The notes below the pieces were generated by a model, which was not told where the DNA came from, made no database searches, and saw only the letters and a program-made list of their open reading frames with translations. A DNA stretch of 28,385 bases from Owenia fusiformis. Lineage: Eukaryota > Annelida > Polychaeta > Sabellida > Oweniidae. Below are positions 1 to 10,846 of the stretch, piece after piece. The DNA lies in contig CAIIXF020000001.1 of assembly GCA_903813345.2 (NCBI GenBank), positions 61,461,885 to 61,490,269 on the forward strand. Direction: 5' to 3'. The position numbers were made by a program, and so were the translations under genes. The first letter of the stretch is position 1. Every line of letters begins with the position of its first letter.

Positions 1-510
1 TTTTGTTCATATTTGGTACGTGAATACGTATAAGAATGGCACACTGTCTAATGACACTTTTGGTAGAGGGCGGTCATTTTTCAAAATGGCCGCCATTTTA
101 ACGTATTTTACTATAACTCGAAAAGTAGTGGAGCGATTTTGTTCATATTTGGTATGTGAATACTGTAAGAATGGCACACTGTCTAATGACACTTTTGGTA
201 GAAGGCGGCCATTTTGAAAAATGGCGGACATTTTAAAAAATGGCTGCCATTTTAACGTATTTTACTATAACTCGAAAAGTAGTGGAGCGATTTTGTTCAT
301 ATTTGGTATGTGAATACTATAAGCATGGCACACTGTCTAATAGACTTTTGGTAGAAGGCGGCCATTTTTCAAAATGGCCACCATTTTAACGTATTTTACT
401 ATAACCCGAAAAGTAGTAGAGCGATTTTGTTCATATTTGGTATGTGAATATTATAAGCATGGCACACTGTCTAATGACACTTTTGGTAGAAGGTGCCCCT
501 TTTGAAAAAT
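1..510. repeat. Tandem repeat, 134-154 bp unit, about 3.7 copies
   Basis: Successive units begin with TTTTGTTCATATTTGGTA at 1, 137, 291 and 425, giving spacings of 136, 154 and 134 bp; the last unit fades out near 510. Each unit contains short palindromic blocks of the AAAATGGC/GCCATTTT type, and the longer second unit carries an extra block of this kind. Open frames across it on both strands only read through the repeat and are not genes. The array reaches the left edge of the window, so its true copy number is unknown. Confidence 0.9.
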
Positions 511-1189
511 GTTCGATGGGATTCGCTACGCTTTGGCGTTGCCGTTGTTCTGGTTAAACTAGTAGCTTATGATTGATATTCAAGTTCTGTAGTTTAGTAG
601 CCTTTTACCATGTATAGTTACAGAATCTTGTTATTTAGGATACCTTTATTCTGCATTGAGACCCTTTATTACACCCCCCCCCCTCCCATTCCCCTTTATT
701 TCTAACTATCTCTGCATATGTAAGCATAATTGTTCAAATGGAAAAATCATGATACTAACATTAGAGAAAAGAACATAGAAAAGTACAATCTGAAATGATA
801 AGCAGTGACCTACCTCTACCCAGCATTGGAACAAGTTGGTACTCTGTTAGTCAAATGGATTAGCTTTATTATGTCAACGTGGTTAGCAATTGTATGATTG
901 GTCAAAGTTGGGTGACATGAAAGATCACACGCTTCATGTTTATGGAATATCACTTGTGAAAGATGCTCAGATATTTACTTCATTAGAATTAAATATTTGT
1001 TTCACTGAAACAGGTGAAATGAGGGTTGAGGACCTGGGAGGATCAATGATAAGGAAACATCGCAAAATACCAATCGGTGACCCAATGCAAAAATAGAATT
1101 CTTACTTCATCATGTCAACATTTGGGGGATTATCAAAAAATGAAATGAGTTTTCATTCATATGCAGATTCTTTATTTGTACATGTAAAA
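511..1189. other. Non-coding DNA, no gene seen
   Basis: I see no supported gene here. A run of cytosines lies near 675-688. A 68-codon open frame at 890-1096 has no recognisable domain. The stretch probably lies in an upstream intron of the TMEM38-like gene, whose earlier exons I could not find in this window. Confidence 0.5.
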
Positions 1190-1712
1190 TACAGGGTGTC
1201 CCAAACTTAACCCTCTCAATTTATGTATATTATATACTGCATTATAAAATCGATGATACTACAGAAAAAAAAAATTATGCCATGGCATAATTTGAAAAAA
1301 ATATTGTCAGTAAAATCCTATTAATTAAAATTCCTGCTTGTTTTGTTGTTTTCCTTTTTTAGGTCCTATGCTTAGCTGCTGCATTGTGCATTGGTGTGAT
1401 AATGATGTATTGTTCATAGAAAAATACATTTTTTCTTATGACCCAGCATATTTAACCCCTTGAATACCAGAACATTTTTACCAGTATTACTTGTTTAATG
1501 TACAAGATGTGATTTTCAATTTGGTTAAAGTTTAGTTACATACAAATTTGTGCAAATTGGACAGATATTGTCAAAGTCAGAGCCATTTTGGTAAAGAATT
1601 CTGGGTATTCAAGAGGCTAATGTTTTCATGTTAATTAAAGGGTTACCCAAAAAGCAGAACCAATAATATTTATTCAAAGGTTTGTGGGTTCTGAATTTTG
1701 GATCGCCCTGTA
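1190..1712. mobile_element. MITE-like element with TACAGGG termini
   Basis: The left end reads TACAGGGTGTCCCAAA at 1190 and the right end reads TTTTGGATCGCCCTGTA, ending at 1712. These are inverted copies with a few mismatches. Ends of the form TA-CAGGG are common in mariner/IS630-type MITEs that duplicate TA. There is no transposase frame, so it is non-autonomous. A smaller inverted repeat is nested inside at 1456-1615. Confidence 0.6.
1456..1615. repeat. Nested inverted repeat (about 160 bp)
   Basis: The left arm CCCCTTGAATACCAGAA (from 1456) pairs with the right arm TTCTGGGTATTCAAGAGG (ending about 1615). The pairing continues inward as TTTTTACCA against TGGTAAAG. It lies within the TACAGGG-ended element and looks like a second, nested MITE. 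No clear target duplication is visible. Confidence 0.6.
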
Positions 1713-2619
1713 TATGCACTAGTAATAGTATAATTTCTTAGTGTTTGATTTATTTATGAGAAAAACCTGCCTTCAAATGTAACTCATTCTTGATTGGAGA
1801 GCAGTTGTTATGTCTTAAGAGAAACGCAACAGCTATTTCCACTCAGGAATGAAAGATATTTTACATGTTGACATCTACTGCTAGAACCATGTTCAGTGAA
1901 ATCTGTCTGCCAAAAGTGTTCTGATAAGTAGGTTTTCACATTTCAAGGTTTTATAAACTTGTTAGTCAATGCAAGAAAATAAATTTGTGGGACCAAGAAA
2001 GTGTTCACATTGAGAGGTGTTAAGATTAGAGAGGCGTTTGACTGTACAGGTTTCCATGTAATGGTTCATAGATGCAGTATCTTACATAAATGTATTAAAT
2101 GATATGTGTATTACACTGTCGTTATTAGATGTCTACAACTACTGTTAAACTATTAATTAAGAAATGATATTTTTGAATGTTTTGGAATGAATGTCCTAAA
2201 AATTGAATATAAAAGTAAATAATATAAGAGTAACATTTTGTTTAGTTTTGATCATGTTGAATATGAGAAGTATAATATAGTGACCTGTTACTATGCATTG
2301 AAAGTACTGTTAACCATCAGATGAATTGTTGTTTGGGCCATATTTTAAGTACATCATACTGTTGGGGCTGTTGGGAATCGAGAGATCACTTTTAGGGGGG
2401 CAATAATGCTAATAGCCTTAGCCCTTCACAATTTATGTAATAAATGTTTACAGTTTATTATTATGTACTATTACAAAAAAACAATAAACCTAAAACTATA
2501 AATACAAAGTTTAAAACACTAGATTATACAGGAAGGTAAAATTAAAATATGGCCCAAGTCAAGTCAGTAAAGACTTATTGCAACTCAAATATTTACTTAT
2601 TTCTTTGTTTTACTTACAG
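1713..2619 (+). other. Presumed intron before the TMEM38-like last exon
   Basis: AT-rich sequence without a supported exon. It ends in a pyrimidine-rich stretch and the acceptor TTTTACTTACAG at 2608-2619, directly before the TRIC-family coding exon. I see no other feature in it. Confidence 0.55.
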
Positions 2620-2917
2620 TGTGATCAAAGCCTCTCTAGGTGGTGCTATCATCTTTATCCTGGAGAGAACACAGATCCTTGTTGCGCCCCATGCTGTCAT
2701 CTACTTCGGTGTCGTCATCTTCTTCATCTACTTCCGATTGTCAGCCATCTTGCTCGGAATAAGCGATCCATTCGTACCATTTGAGAACTTGTTCTCAGCG
2801 ATATTTTTCGGTGGAATGTGGGATGCGTTGAAGAAGGCAGTCGAGAAAGAGAAGCGAACTGAGAATGGAGCGACACCTGGTGAGATAAAAAGCAAGGAAG
2901 AGAAGAAACGGGACTAA
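2620..2917 (+). CDS. TMEM38: TRIC-family (TMEM38) cation channel, last coding exon
   Basis: This exon encodes the C-terminal third of a trimeric intracellular cation (TRIC) channel. These channels form K+-permeable pores in the ER/SR membrane and provide counter-current during Ca2+ release. What is seen: after a TTACTTACAG acceptor the frame runs about 98 codons to TAA at 2915-2917, entering at the third base of a codon (phase 2). The translation begins VIKASLGGAIIF. It has two hydrophobic segments, one around AIIFIL and one around VIYFGVVIFFIYFRLSAI, then DPFVPFENL and IFFGGMWDALKKA, and a lysine/glutamate-rich tail ending KEEKKRD. The KAS-x-x-GAI-x-F block, the SDPF-type loop and the charged Lys-rich tail are TRIC traits. 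TMEM38A and TMEM38B cannot be told apart from this exon. Earlier exons lie outside the window or were not recognised. Confidence 0.85.
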
Positions 2918-3740
2918 ACACAAATAAGACTCGAGCAGAAGCAATTGTAATGGAGAAACGAATCCTCAGTTAGTTGTCCCTGCTGATTTATCTATTCTCC
3001 AAGGGAACTTTCGAACATGCAAGAAACTGAATCAGGTAGAGATAAGTGGAGAACCTGGTAGGGACGGCAACGTTGGCAGTTTATGTGCAGTGTACCAACC
3101 TATCAACCAATCATGACATCAATCATAATTCATTAGAGAATTTCAATCAAACACAAATTTTATTTTTAATTTTGGCCGCAAATTTTTAAAATCAACACAT
3201 GGTTAAATTATTCTGAATTGATAAATACAATTTTTAGATATATATTTCCATAAAGGTCACATATCAATTATCAATTATATGCCATATTCACCGTTTACAT
3301 GTACAGTAGGTGTAACTTACATGTTTAACAATCTCACAAAACTAACAAGCAATATACATACCTATAAATCTAGTCTTCATAAGGACCAGATGATAGATAT
3401 AGTGTTTTTAAACTGAGATTAATATTTTAATCTTATATTATTATACCATTTTTACATCTTATTCAGTCATTCATACCAAGTTATTTATTCATTTATACAT
3501 GGAAAAAGTAGAAACTAGACAATCCATTAAGAATTGGAAATGAAAGAACATGCAAAGTTAGAAAAGGTATTTTGAGGAAAAGAGAAAATGTAAAAATAAG
3601 CTCATTCATGTGGAGAAATCATGTTGTTTATAGTCTGAAACATTTGTTTGACTATGAAATGTTTATATTTTGTAATATATAGACAGAACTTTATGCTTTA
3701 AAATGGATTTTTACTGGAATAAACTTTCCATTGAGAAATG
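2918..3740 (+). other. TMEM38: Probable 3' UTR of the TMEM38-like gene
   Basis: Non-coding AT-rich sequence follows the stop codon. A canonical AATAAA at 3718-3723 is a plausible polyadenylation signal, about 800 bases after the stop. Earlier alternative signals are possible. The transcript end is inferred only. Confidence 0.4.
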
Positions 3741-4171
3741 ATTGTATTGTAAAATATCATTTTAAAGCAATAGAGCCCTGTTTGTATAATTATGGTTTGT
3801 AACAAGGAGATCTGATAATATTTACTTTTTAAGGTATGGGCTGAAACTTGACTTGGGGCCTATTCTTCGGAAATGTCAACGTTTTGTTTCATATATTTTC
3901 GAGGAATAGACTCATATTGTACATCGGTATACATGGTGGATCCTCTTGCATACAGAGTGGGCCAAAAATGTTATCCTTATATTCAGATTCAATCAGAATG
4001 AGTAACATTTTTTGGCCAACCTATATCTTGTCTGTAATTTTCTGTATTGATGTATAGGATTGGTATATATCAAATCAGAATTGTCTCTAAAATATGTATT
4101 CAACAATAAGACTTAAGAAGAAGCATTGCATTGTGCAGGAACAAATGCATCCACCTTATACCACATATATA
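3741..4171. other. Intergenic DNA, nothing recognised
   Basis: No supported gene. A 69-codon frame at 3848-4057 has no domain or family resemblance and is treated as chance. Confidence 0.5.
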
Positions 4172-4447
4172 CAGGGGCGTAGCCAGCTTTCAGTCAGGGG
4201 GGGTGCGATCGCCGAAAATTTTTCAGTTTTCGGTCAGGGGGGTGCGATTTTGCCATAAGCAACACAAAAAATTAAGATTTCTTTTTAATTTTACAAAAAT
4301 TGATGCAACTTCCTTCAAAATTGAGCTAGAAGCTTCAAATAAAAAGCATTTTAAAGCTCTTTTCTACCTCTATCCAATGGTCATATTTTCAAAGGTTATG
4401 GGGGGGGTGCGATCGCACCCATCGCACCCCCCCTGGCTACGCCCATG
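4172..4447. mobile_element. hAT-like MITE with CAGGGGCGTAGCCAG ends
   Basis: The left terminus CAGGGGCGTAGCCAG (4172) is matched by the inverted right terminus CTGGCTACGCCCATG (ending 4447), with one mismatch. Flanking 8-mers CATATATA (4164-4171) and TATATATA (4448-4455) agree at 7 of 8 positions, as expected for an 8-bp hAT-type duplication, but they sit in AT-repeat DNA and are weak evidence. Palindromic GGTGCGATCGC blocks occur near both ends. There is no transposase. The interior (about 4300-4400) is closely related to segments inside the two large foldback elements further along (about 14430-14570 and 16490-16600). A short (AT)n run follows at 4447-4466. Confidence 0.7.
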
Positions 4448-4469
4448 TATATATATATATATATGATTT

Positions 4470-6792
4470 GTATCAGTATTTATTGAAAGACCCTTATTGA
4501 TGTACAGTATAACCTGTATAAGTGGAACACCAGTGGTACCTCTATATAGTTGACAGTTCCATTTTGACAGTTTTTATTGTACAAAAATGTTGGAAGATAC
4601 AGGAATTTCGATATATGTGTTGAAGTAACTCGTGACCTGTTTTGGACTTTGTCTCCTATTGTTTTGATGTGTAGTGTATAGATTAGTTTTTGCTTTGTAT
4701 ATTGCCAGATTAAATCTGAACATCCTGTAGATTTTACCTCCGAGTCAGTGGCCATGGTGGTCATGTATGTTTCCATGATTTGAAAGAACTCACCAATTTT
4801 CTGGCTTTGTACACTATTCAGGGAGTCATTAACAGAATCTTCATTGAGAATTCCTTAATCGATGTCATAACTATGGATATAATAATGACGTCATAGCTAG
4901 AGAACAATGGGCTTTAGGAATTCTCAACTTTACAAAGTTGCTGTTTATGACCCCTAGTCTATTAAGTGCATACATACCTTCCTTTTAGTACATAAGTACC
5001 TGTATGTTTCATGCTGATTCTTCTTTTTTCCACTCTATTTTGCATTTCCAAACATGACCACCAGAACACTTGCTTAAGTTCTCATGTAGAAACACAGTAT
5101 GTTACATTGGAGAAAGTTATTAGAGAGACCAGCTCAAGACTGCCAGAATTTTGTACAATTGTCTCTTGTACAGTTATGTTTAACCTTGGTGAAAAACTGT
5201 ATTTGTTAAGAAAAAATGTATCTGTGATATACAATGATTTTTTCTAGGGCCTCAGTTTTTCGTGAGGATTATTTTCTGACATGCAGCACTGGATTTCAAT
5301 GCATTGAGATAATTTTGTAAATATTTGCGATTAAGAATTGTAGTTCGCTTTATATTGACGCCACCATTTTGTATTGTCCATACCTTGCCTTGAAATCCTT
5401 TCGCATGTTAGAGATATGTAAAAGCTTTTGTATAAGTTATAGATATGCATCCAATGATAAGCTAAGGTATACCATGTACTGCTTTCCTATCATTCATGGA
5501 TTTTACTCATTGGCTAGTTCTCTCTTTTGTATGATATTCCTAAAAATGTAACTTTAACAAAAATTGCAGAACACCATTTCAACCAAAGATGAGCTTTAAT
5601 CTAGTTTCACATTCAATATGTAGAGCATTTAGGCTAATTTAAATTCATCATTTCTTGCCATTTTATTCATCTATGCAACACTTAAATTATTCAACAATTC
5701 TATTCTTTTGTTTCATTTACAAAATTCTCAAAAATTTATTACATTACTTAGAAACGTACAGAAATTTAGGGTCCATATTTCCAATCAATATCTCCACTCC
5801 GAGTGAAATAATGTTTTTATAAAAAATGGTTTATTGACAGGGTGCATCATAAATATTTAATTTAGTAGTTGACAAAATAAAATTATTATATTTGAACCAA
5901 AACAAAGGTGATAGATATAACTTTTAAATAAAGATGGCAGTGCTGTAAATAAATGAGAATACAATAAAATTCTACCACTGCTGCCACCTTTATATCAGCA
6001 AATAACAATCCTAGATTGAGCCATTACTTCTGAATAAAACCCTGTTGTTGAGAAGATATAAAGAAGGCTAACATGGAATGTGTTGTAAATTAACATGTAG
6101 AGGGATTGTTGGTTATTCTAATCCATCTTGATGTCTTTTACAACTTATGTTTTAAAATACAACAAGACTTTGTAAAAAAAATCTAAAAAGCTGTTTTTGT
6201 TTTCTATTTAACTGGGTACATGCACAGATTTTGTAGTCTTCTGATTATTTGTAATTAAATTGAGGATTTCTGCTTGCAGCCAATTAAACTCTTCTTTAAA
6301 ACTGAACAATGAAAGATATTTGGGACATTATTCAGAGCTGATCAAAAGCAAGATTGCCACAACATAATTGTTATTTAGTCCATATTCAACATTTTTTCCA
6401 AGTTCACGGTTTGGAGAACAGTCTACTGGGCTAATAATCTTTTCATGAAAAATATAGAAATAACACCCAAATTCAATCATGAATATTCAAAAGAGGACAT
6501 TTAAATCTACAATACTAGTATGTGAAAAAATATCAAAATTGTCCCAAGCCGGCGTATTATAAAAAGTGATTGCCATTGGCAGTTGCAGCTGTGAATTGCG
6601 AACCTCAACATTATTGCAGTGTATCATATATCGCAACCTGTGGCCGTACATAAACATTTCAACATTTATTTTGAGAAATTCAGGTTTGGGTAAATGAGTA
6701 AAGCAAAAAATACCAGTACAGTAAGTTTTTTTCATTATGATAACTTTTGGAAAAAATTGATTCAAGAATATTTATATTTCAATTCTAATGAT
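4470..6792. other. Intergenic DNA, no gene seen
   Basis: About 2.3 kb of AT-rich sequence without a supported coding region, RNA gene or clear element. The open frames of 60-98 codons here have low-complexity composition and no recognisable domain. It separates the converging TMEM38-like (+) and CREG-like (-) genes. Confidence 0.5.
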
Positions 6793-6920
6793 TTACATAA
6801 TATTTTTCAACATGGTTGAAACTTCAGCCAAGTAGAATGGTTTTCCAGAGTTTTCATTGAGTGTCCCATCTGCAAAGGATTGAAGAAATGGAAATGGAAC
6901 ACCCTGAGATCCTCAGAAAA
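6793..6920 (-). pseudogene. Decayed copy of a CREG exon
   Basis: Translated on the minus strand from 6903, the sequence reads GVPFPFLQSFADGT, then SGKPFYLAEVSTM and NIM, followed by TAA at 6793-6795. The CREG exon further right in this window has GVPFGEVESFADGT, then SGTPYFYFAEISTM and NI. The match is clear but the copy is damaged: relative to the real exon there are small deletions near GGATCTCAGGG at 6898-6912, the frame upstream contains a stop, and homology decays beyond the TAA. No partner exons of a second CREG gene were found nearby. It is most likely a relic of an exon or gene duplication. A CAG precedes GVPF and a GTAAAT lies near the end, so use as a diverged exon cannot be fully excluded. 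Confidence 0.7.
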
Positions 6921-7001
6921 TGAAGTGTTCTTATTTCAATGTTTTGCACTTGTGTGTTTCTGAATATTGAAGAATTGTGAACACTGTGTTGACTACATAA
7001 C

Positions 7002-7976
7002 TTTAAAGTGTGCGCCCGACCTGGCTACGTATATAACAGAGTTTATACTGGCGGATTAGACTAGTTCATTTTTTATATGTGTGTGAAAGCTTTCTCTTAT
7101 TTGCGTTTTTTCGTTGAGTACGGTATATAACCGGGATAAAACAATGATTATCGTTGACTGCGCACACACAAAACATTTACGTCGAGTGAACAGTGTTATT
7201 AAAAACAACAATCTTTAGAATACAAAGCCCAGTAGTGTGATAATAATCTGTACACTACCACTGCTGCATGTACATATTAGGGCTCATAAAGAGTGGATAG
7301 GGAGGTTGTGTTTGTCACTTTTAAATTTTACATTTCAAAATTGCCATTTTACATGTCATAATTTCTTGGTTTCATTCGTTTAGCCGATCAAAACATTGTA
7401 AAACAATAAATCGCCTGTTACGTATAATCAATTTTGTTCAGTTTTGATTAGTTGTCATAATGAAGTTACGTTCATCTGAATCCATGTTTCAAAACAAAAA
7501 TCATATTTTCTTCACTTCAAAATACTTTAGTGAGATGAATGCTCGGAATTGTCGTTTGCAATAACTTATTGTCGTATTCGTTCTTTTATCTACTCGATAG
7601 AAGCATTTAGTCATACATTTGATGCCAGGTCACCTTCTCGCGTACCTCTTGGGGAGCCCCACATTTGTGTCTGTACTCATGGAAGTAAATTCCCTGGTGT
7701 AGCCGAGAGCCACAAACTTTCAACAGGTTCCAAATGGCCAATTTCTCTCATATATACTCATATTTTATTAATTATCACCTACAAAGTATTGCTAATAACT
7801 ATATGTAATTTCAATAAGGAAACTTATCTGGCTACATGTAAATTCAATATCAACACTAGATGTTCGCTCAACACGTCCTGGCTTACCTTGTGATGACAAA
7901 CCCTGGGTTTTCGCTATTTATAGTTTATCAACACCTGGACGCATGCGCATTTTATAGTTTATCAGGCACTTTAAGG
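7002..7976 (+). mobile_element. Copy A of a 1-kb DNA element (inverted partner at 21522)
   Basis: This segment is matched over its full length, in inverted orientation, by 21522-22524. Its ends are TTTAAAGTGTGCGCCCGACC and (reverse strand) CCTTAAAGTGCCTGATAAAC, which share the short terminal core TTAAAGTG. The 5-mers flanking this copy (ATAAC and CATTG) do not match, so its target duplication is lost or it did not insert simply. A 114-codon open frame at 7549-7893 resembles one in copy B, but this reflects shared DNA and no protein family is recognised. Non-autonomous. Confidence 0.8.
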
Positions 7977-8786
7977 CATTGCATATAATATATAACACAT
8001 ACAAGTCATGTTAATCTAAAATCTTCATTTTTATTTCATTTTATAAAAGCTACATTGAGACAATCAAATAACAAACTCAGGCTACTGCAATATAATACTG
8101 CTTTGGACACATTGACTAATCTTACATACATGATATAACGCTTACAGAATACCTTCTCCTTTAGGAGACGATAAAAGCTGACATTGCCACTTAGGGTTTA
8201 AGCCTATAACATGACATTTGATTGTCCTAAGCACAATTTAAGCATACAAACCTATGTAACAGGTTAAAATTAACAAAACAAGCTGAATTACACATTTTCC
8301 CAAGCTTTTCATAACAAACAAACAAATAAATTGTACATACACTGTACATGTAAATTATTTATAGACCTACTGATATACAGTATGAAACAATCTAGAAATA
8401 AATCTGCACCTTAAATCTTAAAAAAGATAAATACACAAAACATTGAAATGTAAATATACAATTGATTGCATTCTTTGCAAATCATCACTGGTAAAAACAA
8501 TAAAAGGGATTGAGACGACTTGAAAGTGTTGTCACAATTTTAAAATATCTGTCCAAGTCATTTATATTTTCTAAAAGGTTTAACAGTTTTGACTTTATTT
8601 CAATCTTTTCTTGATTGAATCAACTTTGTCTTAATTCTCTGCTTCAGAAAATAAAATTAGGATTGTTGGGAAACATATTATGATTTTTTTGGAGATTGCT
8701 TCCAACATTTACACTCTCTATACCATATGATTCCTTTAGAATACACATTTTTAATTCGATATATCTGAATATCTCTAATGTATTGT
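7977..8786. other. Intergenic DNA, nothing recognised
   Basis: AT-rich sequence downstream of the CREG-like gene. I see no supported gene or repeat. Confidence 0.45.
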
Positions 8787-9047
8787 AGAGTAAAACCTCT
8801 GTAATCCAAACTCCACTGAAACCTGCCACAAGTGTTCAGATTCGCAAGTGTTCACATTTCAATTTTTAACATAGTAGTCAATGGGAGAATACAAAATTTG
8901 GACAGAAAGGGGAATTTAGAGTTGTTTGAACAAGATAGTTGTTTGAATAAGAGTTGTTTGAATAACAGAGTTGTTTGTATAAGATATTTGTTTGAATTTG
9001 AGAGTTGTTTGAATTAGAGAGGTGTTTTGGTATAAAGGTTTTGCTAC
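8787..9047. mobile_element. Short inverted-repeat element with internal tandem repeat
   Basis: The left end AGAGTAAAACCTCTGTAATC (8787) is imperfectly mirrored by the right end GGTATAAAGGTTTTGCTACA (to about 9048). Between them, around 8920-9018, a motif of about 15-18 bp of the form GTTGTTTGAATAAGA is repeated some five times with small changes. It looks like a MITE whose interior is a minisatellite. No target duplication is assigned, and the element class is unknown. Confidence 0.5.
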
Positions 9048-9609
9048 ACTTACAGTTTAAAATCTAAACAGATCTGTTTAATAAAAATAGACTCTATATA
9101 TACATGTAGGGTCATTTCTACTACCTCAAGAATACTAAAGAATTGAACTTTAAAATTGCATAGTTCATTATTTCTGCTTTTGCGTTTTCAGCTCCAGCAG
9201 ACTAAACGAGAAAATGTCATTTTCATAAATGTCTATTGACTTTTCTCTGAACTTTTTTTCTAAAATATTAGTTCATTAAGTGTAGCTTTGAAAAAGAAAT
9301 TCATTAAATTTTGATTTCTTAAAATGCACAGTCCTTTGTTAAGCATCAAAGATCCAGCTACACAATCTGTTGAGTCAAGAAAGAGAGTTCTAGAGTGTAC
9401 CTGCACCTTTAAGTCTGTAAATTGCCATTAAATCAGGTTAAATGTCTGTTTATTGAAGTGTTAGGGAAAAGACAAAATGAGCTTTTATCTTGCAAAAATG
9501 ACATATTGAAAAAGATTTGATCTCCTAAAAAGGCTAGTAAATGTTCAGGAAGTGAGTTTTGAAATAATCAGGTAGGGACAGCTAAACAGACATTTAAATT
9601 ATGAGGTCC
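9048..9609 (-). other. CREG: Probable 3' UTR of the CREG-like gene
   Basis: Sequence downstream (minus sense) of the CREG stop codon. TTTATT at 9449-9454 is AATAAA on the minus strand, about 156 bases after the stop, and is a plausible polyadenylation signal. No other feature is seen. Confidence 0.35.
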
Positions 9610-9728
9610 TTACACCAGATCTGAAAGTGTTGAGTTGTTGTAGTAGTTCTCCACTGAGAGATGAGTCGCACCTCCATAAAAATCCAATAGAAATATAGCA
9701 CTGATCTCCAGTTTGTAAAGTGTCCATC
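9610..9728 (-). CDS. CREG: CREG-like protein, last coding exon
   Basis: On the minus strand, acceptor TTTGTTTCAG (AG at 9730-9729) precedes an exon that enters with two bases of a split codon. It then encodes WTLYKLEISAIFLLDFYGG, a block around VENYYNNSTLSD, and stop TAA at 9610-9612. This matches the C-terminal end of CREG proteins, where an H-x-W-x-x-x-K-L-x-I segment is followed by a hydrophobic strand and a D-x-GG turn. NNST gives a possible N-glycosylation site. The phase (1|2) fits the donor end of the exon at 21329-21419 exactly, giving a continuous reading across an 11.6-kb intron. CREG proteins are secreted or endolysosomal glycoproteins with a flavin-reductase-like split-barrel fold. 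The symbol is family level; CREG1 and CREG2 are not distinguished. Confidence 0.88.
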
Positions 9729-10688
9729 CTGAAACAAAGTAAAATTTCTAGTTTTATTCATAGATATTTAAACACCAGACAGACAAAACAGACAGATGGA
9801 CAAATGGACTTCATTCGTTAGGATAACAATGCCATTTAAATATCTGATTAAAGCTAGCCTAGAGGGGGGTTAAAAAGAGGAGGGTTAAAGAGGGGGGTTA
9901 AAAAGATTTATTGTTTTTTAATATTCTTGTATTGTTTTTATTAATATTCTTGTATTGATTAGTTAAAGTATCTACCCACTTTCATACCTGTACTTTACTG
10001 TATTTTATATATCGTAATATTGTATTGCACATCTGGGCATCCCATTTTGTGTACGCATTTCCAGATGAACAATTTGAGATCGATTTAAAATTATCTGGAA
10101 TGTCTCTTTGTATGAAAATTTAGACTTGATGTTGAATAATCTTCTATTTCGCTTTCAAATTTAAAAATGATGGATCAGCTATTTTTGACACCTGAACCCA
10201 TCCTAATAGAAAGGTGCAAGCATTTTCTTGAGAAGTTCTTGAAGTTGCTTTAAGGCAGCTATTTGAATTTTCCTTATTCAACTTGATCACAGGCAGACAC
10301 ATAATCACATTTTCAGTATTTCAAGCTTTATTTATCAATTGAGAAATTTTTGGAAAAATGAAAATTCCCTGAAAAAGCTCATTTTCATTTCCAGTGTTTT
10401 CCAGAGACTGAAATTTATTTTACTTTTCCAATAAATTCCAGAGGTGTGGCCACCCTGCCTAATCTGTCAATTTGTGTCATCACCCTGACAAATGAATGAT
10501 CAAATGGACAAACCAATAAACAATGGAATGACTGAACATATGGATAAATAAATGGATATACATATAGCTTTTCAATATATCTACATGTATTCTCAACTTT
10601 GATGATAGAATTATATTGATGATCATATAACCCTAAATTACCCCTGACTTACCACACAAATGTTAGATCACAGAATTATGAAGAATAC
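9729..10688 (-). other. Intron of the CREG-like gene, with short low-complexity repeats
   Basis: This is the 3' end of the last CREG intron. Visible features are a purine-rich tandem around 9860-9912 (variants of GGGGGGTTAAAAAGA), a doubled TTAATATTCTTGTATTG at about 9918-9960, and A-rich simple sequence near 10490-10570. No coding exon is seen. Confidence 0.55.
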
Positions 10689-10740
10689 ACTGTAGGTACA
10701 CTTAATTTGGTGCTACTTAATTTAGCAGATTTATTTTAAT
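10689..10740 (+). mobile_element. Left part of a MITE split by the LINE
   Basis: The 22 bases at 10689-10710 (beginning ACTGTAGGTACACTTAATTT) recur as an inverted copy at 19911-19932 with one difference. The sequence just inside both ends contains AATTTGG/AATTTAG blocks. The simplest reading is that these are the two TIRs of one MITE and that the LINE at about 10741-19676 landed inside it. The target duplication of the MITE is not clear. Confidence 0.55.
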
Positions 10741-10846
10741 TTTTTATTTATTTATTAGGATAAAACGCTTTTACAACAGCGGCACTACTAAAGTTTAGTG
10801 TGCATCCAAAGAGACTAAAATACATACATACAATAGGTTAAAATCA

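Noticed and set aside
1-510. CRISPR-like array
   Set aside because: Long contiguous units without spacers, in a eukaryotic genome context.
890-1096. 68-codon open frame as an upstream TMEM38 exon
   Set aside because: No TRIC-like residues, no clear splice sites in a matching phase, and composition like the surrounding intron.
4131-4466. 111-codon open frame as a gene
   Set aside because: It coincides with the hAT-like MITE and is read-through of its termini.
6487-6765. 92-codon minus-strand frame as a further exon of a second CREG gene
   Set aside because: It begins just past the decayed CREG exon but lacks the RHPxMxxWP and LDFYGG-type motifs. No convincing similarity was seen.
7549-7893. 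Open frame shared by both 1-kb elements as a transposase
   Set aside because: At most 114 codons, no domain or catalytic motif, and copy B preserves only part of it. Shared DNA explains the similarity.
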